Below the pieces are notes generated by a model. That model did no database searches. It was not told the DNA's origin and worked only from the letters and a program-made list of their open reading frames with translations. Of a stretch of DNA of 64,000 nucleotides, positions 59,554 to 64,000 are shown one piece after another (positions within the stretch are counted from its first letter, which is position 1; every line of letters starts with the position of its first letter). This stretch comes from Polyangiaceae bacterium (GTDB lineage: Bacteria; Myxococcota_A; Polyangia; Polyangiales; Polyangiaceae): positions 1 through 64,000 of the forward strand of contig JAICQO010000011.1 of the NCBI GenBank assembly GCA_025937835.1, given 5' to 3'. The position numbers and the translations under genes are program-made.

Positions 59554-61440
59554 ATGGCGCGGCGGCTACCTCCGAGCGCGCTCGCGCTGAGCCTGTCCCT
59601 TTCCCTTTCCGCGCAGCCGAGCCCCGCGCTCGAGCCGCTCGGCAGCAGCGAGCGCCCGGTGCTGGTCGAGGTCACGGAAGCCAGCAGCGTCATCTACAAC
59701 GCCGACAACCGCGACACGCGCTCGGGTGACGTCCCGAGCGTCGCCAACGACAACGCCGGCTTCGTCTACAACCGGCTCAATTTGTCCGCGAGCTCCGACC
59801 CGTTCCGCGTGTCGCTCCGGCTCGACGGAGCCTGGTTCTTCGCGTCGCCGAGCCCCGACTCGATCGCCGACGAGCTCGTCTCGCGCTCGGGCCTCGACGG
59901 CGACGCGCGCGCCGAATTCTACGGAAACAAGGCCACCGAAGCCGGGATCGAGCTCTCGAACCGCTACCTCGACTGGCTGTATCCGGCGAAATACACGCTG
60001 AGCTACGCCACGCGCGAGTTCGAGCTCTCGCTCGGCGACACGACCGTGCAGCTCGGCCGCGGGCTCGTCCTCAGCGTGCGCAAGGTGGACGAGCTCTCGA
60101 GTGATACGACCGTGCGCGGGGCACGCCTCAACGCGCGGTTCGCGTCCGGCGCCACACGCTTGCGCCTGACTGCCGTCGGCGGCTCCCTGAACCCGTTACG
60201 GCTCGACGAGGCCAGCGGCCGCTACCTCGGCACGCATTCCTCGGTGACGCCGGGGTTCGTCACCGTCACCGAGGCCGGCATGCCGCGCGCCGTCGCTACC
60301 GATTTCGTGCCCGAAGCCGACGAGTGCGCACGCTACGGCACCTGCAGCTACTCACCCGATCGCGTGCTCGCAGGCGGCGCCGAGGTCGGGCTCCCGGGTC
60401 TGAAGCTCGGCACGCAAGCCTCGTGGCTGCTCCGCCAACAAGCCCTTTCGCGCGACGTGGTTCGCTCCGCGGAGCGCATCCTCACGGCCAGTCAGTCGCT
60501 CGAGCTCGTGCAGCTCGGCGAGGCCGGTAACGTGTACGTCGAAGCGGCGCTGCAAAAGCTCTCGCATGGCGAGGCCGCGAGCCGCGAGCCCGAGCTCGGC
60601 CACGCCGTCTACCTCGCGGCGAGCTGGGTGGACGACGCGTTCTCCGTACTGGTCGAGGGCAAGCATTATCGGCGCTTCTTTCCGCTGCTCGCCAACGTCA
60701 GCACCTCGCGCGCCCGCGAGTTCTCATTGCTCCAGTACAACGCGCCGCCCACCACCGAAGACCTCGTCAACGACACCCAATTCGAGAACTTCAACACCTG
60801 CGTGAGCGGCGGTCGGATCCGTGGCGAGGCGCACCTCACCCGCAGCGACTCCGTGCGCGCCTGGCTCGGCCGCTACTCGACCTGGGCCGAGTCCGTCAGC
60901 AACACCGACTGCGAGATCCGCAGAGAATACGAGAACCGGATCTGGGACGCCGCGGTGGGCTTCGAGCATCGCATTCCGGGAGGCAAGCTGGACGTCTCGG
61001 CCGGCACTCGCTTCGACGACGCGGGCCGCGAGCTCGACACGCCTTCCGGCGCGACGCACGTCTTTTACCGCGAAGAGAACCTGCGCTACACGGCTGCCTT
61101 CCCGCTCGGCGGCCCGTTCGCGCTCGAGCTCGACGGCGTCCACCGCCGCCGGCGTCAAACGCTCGGCGGCGATAGCAGCGGCGGCGCGTGGTTCGAGGGC
61201 CAGCACACCGCGAGCGTCGAATGGGGCGACCGCCTGGCTGCCGGCATCGGTTTCGAATACGACGACCACGCCACGGCCGAGACCTACCTCAACACCCAGT
61301 GGAGTTATCGAGCCACGGACGCTGTGATTTTCGGGCTATTTGTCGGCCAGCGCCGCGGCGCGCTGCGCTGTATCGGCGGCGTGTGTCGTGTGTACCCGCC
61401 GTTCGAAGGCGCGCGGCTCGACGCGACGCTGCGCTTCTGA
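59554..61440 (+). CDS. Outer-membrane barrel-like protein, possible DUF6029-type
   Basis: 628 residues. A signal peptide (LSLSLSLSAQPSPAL) precedes many amphipathic strands: GFVYNRLNLSASSDPFRVSLRLDG, YTLSYATREFELSLGDTTVQLGRG, SLRLAWLGRYSTWAESV-like patterns and FALELDGVHRRRRQ. It ends with LDATLRF, a terminal Phe signature for the barrel-assembly machinery. Four cysteines (CARYGTC, CIGGVC) could be targets of the neighbouring redoxin. No specific substrate can be read. The overall look is like DUF6029 barrels, but this is only a resemblance. Confidence 0.72.
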   Translation: MARRLPPSALALSLSLSLSAQPSPALEPLGSSERPVLVEVTEASSVIYNADNRDTRSGDVPSVANDNAGFVYNRLNLSASSDPFRVSLRLDGAWFFASPSPDSIADELVSRSGLDGDARAEFYGNKATEAGIELSNRYLDWLYPAKYTLSYATREFELSLGDTTVQLGRGLVLSVRKVDELSSDTTVRGARLNARFASGATRLRLTAVGGSLNPLRLDEASGRYLGTHSSVTPGFVTVTEAGMPRAVATDFVPEADECARYGTCSYSPDRVLAGGAEVGLPGLKLGTQASWLLRQQALSRDVVRSAERILTASQSLELVQLGEAGNVYVEAALQKLSHGEAASREPELGHAVYLAASWVDDAFSVLVEGKHYRRFFPLLANVSTSRAREFSLLQYNAPPTTEDLVNDTQFENFNTCVSGGRIRGEAHLTRSDSVRAWLGRYSTWAESVSNTDCEIRREYENRIWDAAVGFEHRIPGGKLDVSAGTRFDDAGRELDTPSGATHVFYREENLRYTAAFPLGGPFALELDGVHRRRRQTLGGDSSGGAWFEGQHTASVEWGDRLAAGIGFEYDDHATAETYLNTQWSYRATDAVIFGLFVGQRRGALRCIGGVCRVYPPFEGARLDATLRF

Positions 61441-61612
61441 CATTTCGCGATTGGCGCCCCTTGGGGTCGCCTTAACTCTTGGCGTCCGCGACGTAGAGCG
61501 CCACGGGGTGAACGCCCCCACGCGGCGCAAAGCCTTACCGCGGAGGGGCAGCGTATTGACCCGGTATCGATTCACAATTAGCGTCCGTGCAGGGCAAAAC
61601 GTTGGAGCGCAA
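61441..61612. other. 172-nt intergenic region upstream of the beta-propeller gene
   Basis: It contains TTGACC at 61556-61561 with only a poor -10 match behind it, and GGAG 7 nt before the next start. The first 70 nt show a short inverted repeat but no T-tract. No RNA gene was recognised. Confidence 0.35.
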
Positions 61613-63202
61613 ATGCTTTCATTGAGATCTTCACTCCTCTGGTTGTTGGTCGGTGGTGGGTTGGCGTCGGTCGCTTGCGGCGATGACGACGGCGGTAGTG
61701 ACCCCGTGTCGACGGGCGGTAAGGGTGGTGGCGGGGGCATCGCCGGCAGCGGCGGAGTCAGGACCGGCGGCGCGGGCAGCGGCGCCCAGGGCGGAGCCAA
61801 GACCGGCGGTACGGGCGGCGTTGCGCCAACCGGCGGCTCTGCGCCAACCGGCGGCACCAACGGCGGCGGTGGCACGACGACCGGCGGCGGCGACAGCGGC
61901 GGCACCACGGGTGGAACCGTTCCCACGGCCGGAGCCGCGGGCTCGGGCGCAGGCGAAGCGGGCAGCGGCGGTGAAGCCGGCGGCGGCGCTGGTGAAGCGG
62001 GTGGCGGCGGCGCGGCTGGCAGCGGAGGCGCCGGCGGCAGCGGCGGTCTGGATGAAGAAGGCGGCAGTGGCGGTGAAGCGGGCGAGGCCGCGCTGAGCCC
62101 GCAGCATCTCTATGTCGGGTGCGCGGACGCTTCGGGCTCGCTCCAGGCTTACCTGTTCAACGGCACCTCGCTGAGCCCCCTCGGCACCACGCTCACCACC
62201 GGCGCGATCTCGAACGCGACCTTCAACGACGATCAGGACCTGATGTACGTCGCTCACACGGTCACGAACGGCGAGACCAAGATCACGACCTACACCCGCA
62301 ACACCGCGAGCGGCGCGCTGACCCCCCTCGGTACCCCGGCAGACGTGCCGAGCGTCGCGCCCTCGGAGGAAGGCGGCGCGGGCGGCGCACCCGCTGGCGG
62401 GACGCAGCCGGGCCCGCAGACGCTGACGCTCGACAACGGCGAAGATTTCCTGGCCGTCCCCAACTACTCCTCGAACAACGTCTACGTCTACGAGGTGCTC
62501 GGCAACGGCTCCGTCGGCGAGATCGTGTCGGACGACTCCGACGGCGAGAAGGCGCACCACGCCATCTTCAGCAGCAACAACAACTTCATGCTGGTTCCGT
62601 ATCTCGGATCGGACCAGATCACCGTTTACGCTTTCGACGAGGAGACGGGCGAGATCGCCTTCCAGACGGACGAGCAGATGGCGGAAGACGACAGCGGACC
62701 GAGGCACCTCGCGCTGCACCCGAACGGGACCTGGCTCTACGCCATCCACGAAACGGCGGGCGGCGCCTCCTCCGAGGCCGGACTGCTCGACGCCTTCACC
62801 TTCAACCAGAGCACCGGCGCCATCACGTTCCAGGACTCGTACGAGGTCCCGCTGCCCGATGGCTACAGCGGCCTGAAGAACGGCTCGGAGATCGCGTTCT
62901 CGCCCTCCGGCGACTTCCTGTACGTCTCGATGCGGCTCGACAACGCGGCCGAGGGCTCGATCGTCGTGTTCGAGGTCAACACGGGCGGCACGCTCAGCTT
63001 CGTGCAGGAAGTGAGCTCGCGGGGTGTCACCCCGCGGCACTTCAGCCTGTCGCGCGACGGGCAGCTGCTGGTCGTCGGCAACCAGAACTCCGACACGGTC
63101 GCGTTGTTCCGCGTCGACACCTCGAGCGGCGAGCTCACCTTCCTCGACGACCGCGACGTCTGCGACAGCCCGCGTTTCGCGCTGTTTGCCGACATCGACT
63201 AA
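61613..63202 (+). CDS. Lactonase-like beta-propeller lipoprotein with Gly-rich linker
   Basis: 529 residues from ATG 61613 behind GGAG. A lipoprotein signal (LLVGGGLASVACGDDD) is followed by an extreme Gly/Ser/Thr/Ala-rich linker (about 30-160). The rest is a seven-bladed-type propeller with repeats such as NGEDFLAVPNYSSNNVYVYEV, NFMLVPYLGSDQITVYAFDEETG, GTWLYAIHETAGG and DGQLLVVGNQNSDTVALFRVDTSSGEL, the pattern of 6-phosphogluconolactonase (PF10282-like) and YncE proteins. In an exported lipoprotein it is more likely a binding or surface protein than the metabolic enzyme. The downstream gene is convergent. Confidence 0.85.
   Translation: MLSLRSSLLWLLVGGGLASVACGDDDGGSDPVSTGGKGGGGGIAGSGGVRTGGAGSGAQGGAKTGGTGGVAPTGGSAPTGGTNGGGGTTTGGGDSGGTTGGTVPTAGAAGSGAGEAGSGGEAGGGAGEAGGGGAAGSGGAGGSGGLDEEGGSGGEAGEAALSPQHLYVGCADASGSLQAYLFNGTSLSPLGTTLTTGAISNATFNDDQDLMYVAHTVTNGETKITTYTRNTASGALTPLGTPADVPSVAPSEEGGAGGAPAGGTQPGPQTLTLDNGEDFLAVPNYSSNNVYVYEVLGNGSVGEIVSDDSDGEKAHHAIFSSNNNFMLVPYLGSDQITVYAFDEETGEIAFQTDEQMAEDDSGPRHLALHPNGTWLYAIHETAGGASSEAGLLDAFTFNQSTGAITFQDSYEVPLPDGYSGLKNGSEIAFSPSGDFLYVSMRLDNAAEGSIVVFEVNTGGTLSFVQEVSSRGVTPRHFSLSRDGQLLVVGNQNSDTVALFRVDTSSGELTFLDDRDVCDSPRFALFADID
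61690..62095. repeat. GGC-rich repeats encoding the Gly/Ala linker
   Basis: GGCGGC, GGTGAAGCGGG and GGAGCC units repeat irregularly here and encode the flexible linker after the lipid anchor. Such tracts are prone to length change. Confidence 0.65.
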
Positions 63203-63228
63203 TAACGACGACGCTGGGCCTCGTCACA

Positions 63229-63263
63229 CCCGCTGACGGCTGATACTGACAGCCCTCAGCGGG
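63229..63263. terminator. Nested hairpin between convergent genes
   Basis: CCCGCTGA (63229-63236) pairs with TCAGCGGG (63256-63263), and an inner GGCTG/CAGCC (63238-63242 with 63250-63254) extends the stem. It lies after the propeller gene and overlaps the stop codon of the convergent redoxin gene, so it can serve both. Confidence 0.6.
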
Positions 63264-63789
63264 CCAGCGCCGCTTCCACGTCGCGCTCGAGGGCGCCGTC
63301 GCTGGTGGTGCTGTAGCCTTCGCGCTTGGCGAGGATCGAGCCGTCGCGGCCGATCAGGACGCTGAAGGGGGCGCTCGTCTTGGGGTTGTAGAGAGCGACG
63401 ACGCGCGTCTCCTGATCGAGCAAGATCGGGAAGCCGACGCCGAGCTTCTTCACTTCCGCGCGGACTTCGGGCAGCGCGTCTGCGCCGTCGATCGAGACGC
63501 CGAGCACGATGAAGCCGCGGGCTCGGTGGCGGCGATACAGCGCGTCGAGCTCGGGCATGGCGCGCAGGCAGGGCTGGCAGAAGGTCGCCCAAAAATCGAT
63601 CAGCACCACCTCGCGCCCGAGGTGATCCGACAGGCGCTCGCTCCTGCCGTCGAGCGTGGGCAGCTCGAAATCGGGCGGCCCGCCTTGCGCGCGCTGCGCC
63701 GAACCGGCGGGTGAAGCGCCGCCGGCGCAAGCGACCGACAGCGCGCACAACCCGAGCGCCGCGAGCCTGTGCGTCAGCGCGACAGCCAC
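63256..63789 (-). CDS. TlpA-like redoxin lipoprotein
   Basis: 177 residues from GTG 63789. Signal MAVALTHRLAALGLCALSVAC with lipidation Cys21. The thioredoxin-like fold has DFELPTLDGRSERLSDHLG, active Cys71-x2-Cys74 in FWATFCQPCLR, and SAPFSVLIGRDG. It is probably a periplasmic thiol-disulfide or peroxide-handling protein. Its start overlaps the end of the upstream redoxin gene by 16 nt, so they are translated together. It differs from the 52415 TlpA mainly at the active-site residues (FCQPC against WCEPC). Confidence 0.85.
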   Translation of the reverse strand: MAVALTHRLAALGLCALSVACAGGASPAGSAQRAQGGPPDFELPTLDGRSERLSDHLGREVVLIDFWATFCQPCLRAMPELDALYRRHRARGFIVLGVSIDGADALPEVRAEVKKLGVGFPILLDQETRVVALYNPKTSAPFSVLIGRDGSILAKREGYSTTSDGALERDVEAALAR

Positions 63790-64000
63790 TTCTCGATGCT
63801 CGCCCAGTACTGCGCTGGCGTGGTCGCGTCGAAGCCCATCGTCACGTCTAGGATCTTCATGTTCGACGTGTCGATGATCATGTTCATGGGCGTGGCGTCG
63901 GAGTCGAAGTAAACACCGGATTTGAAGCCCGGATCGAGCGCCATCGGGAACGGCACCTTGAACGCGTCCGACCAGGCCGTGAGATCCTGGGGACGCGCGG
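63774..64000 (-). CDS. Redoxin-like protein, C-terminal part only
   Basis: The gene enters from the right edge. The visible 75 residues (DLTAWSDAFKVPFPMALDPG, then FKSGVYFDSDATPMNMIIDTSNMKILDV, ending IEKWLSR) align with the C-terminal half of the redoxin encoded at 58930 (NFPIVLDPGYSFGLYASAESAPLNLVVDPKTMTILD). It is therefore a paralogue of that protein. The active-site half lies outside the window. Confidence 0.75.
   Translation of the reverse strand, partial: ARPQDLTAWSDAFKVPFPMALDPGFKSGVYFDSDATPMNMIIDTSNMKILDVTMGFDATTPAQYWASIEKWLSR

Overview
The window is high-GC, gene-dense bacterial chromosome with very few non-coding gaps. It looks like a member of the Myxococcota, most likely a Sorangium/Polyangium-type organism (inference). 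The signs are many secreted lipoproteins with Ala/Pro/Gly-rich linkers, thrombospondin-type-3 outer-membrane proteins, a zinc-ribbon Ser/Thr kinase, an ECF sigma factor next to a caspase-like protein, a hybrid histidine kinase and a SUMF1-family protein, mixed with ordinary housekeeping genes. I saw no rRNA, tRNA, CRISPR array, insertion sequence or phage module.

Layout. 1-3076 (minus): SUMF1-family fragment, protein-L-isoaspartate methyltransferase-like lipoprotein, L,D-transpeptidase lipoprotein. 3148-5320: thiS, then gamma-carbonic anhydrase and miaB on the minus strand. 5485-8878 (plus): hybrid histidine kinase and an outer-membrane protein. 8894-9101: a compact promoter/27-codon ORF/hairpin/terminator unit, followed by a MATE exporter. 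10695-12413 (minus): a Cys-periodic small lipoprotein and a double SnoaL lipoprotein. 12633-19828 (plus): an overlapping series of eight or nine genes with an Rrf2 regulator, two cysteine-synthase-like enzymes, an E1-like adenylyltransferase, a CysO-like sulfur carrier, a 95-residue mini-E1, a Mec-like JAMM protease, and two secreted proteins built from one recurring two-cysteine module. 19837-25032: SH3/Tudor-like lipoprotein, dispanin-like membrane protein, hydrolase, PcrA-type helicase, membrane protein. 25029-33227 (minus): C45 acyltransferase/hydrolase, Rel/SpoT, trmFO, topA, dprA (the classical dprA-topA-trmFO order). 33365-46377: DHH phosphoesterase, glycerophosphodiesterase, lipoprotein, HARE-HTH/Mrr-like protein, murB, alaS, a large possible pseudo-protease, RNase H, glycosyltransferase. 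46659-52307: MutS-like ATPase, then a minus-strand ECF sigma/anti-sigma/caspase-barrel operon and a frameshifted lipoprotein gene. 52415-64000: envelope genes (TlpA-like redoxins, TSP3 protein, porin-like barrels, kinase, beta-propeller lipoprotein).

How genes work together. The clearest unit is the cysteine operon. An E1-like enzyme would activate the carrier C-terminus for thiocarboxylation, a PLP enzyme would move the sulfur to make carrier-linked cysteine, and the JAMM protease would release cysteine, under control of an Rrf2 regulator. This parallels the actinobacterial MoeZ/CysO/CysM/Mec route. The same gene series continues by 4-nt overlaps into the two repeat proteins. The second unit is sigma factor, zinc-binding anti-sigma factor and exported caspase-barrel protein, all coupled by 4-nt overlaps. 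Starts were chosen from family alignments, signal peptides and ribosome-binding sites; many start codons are GTG or TTG.
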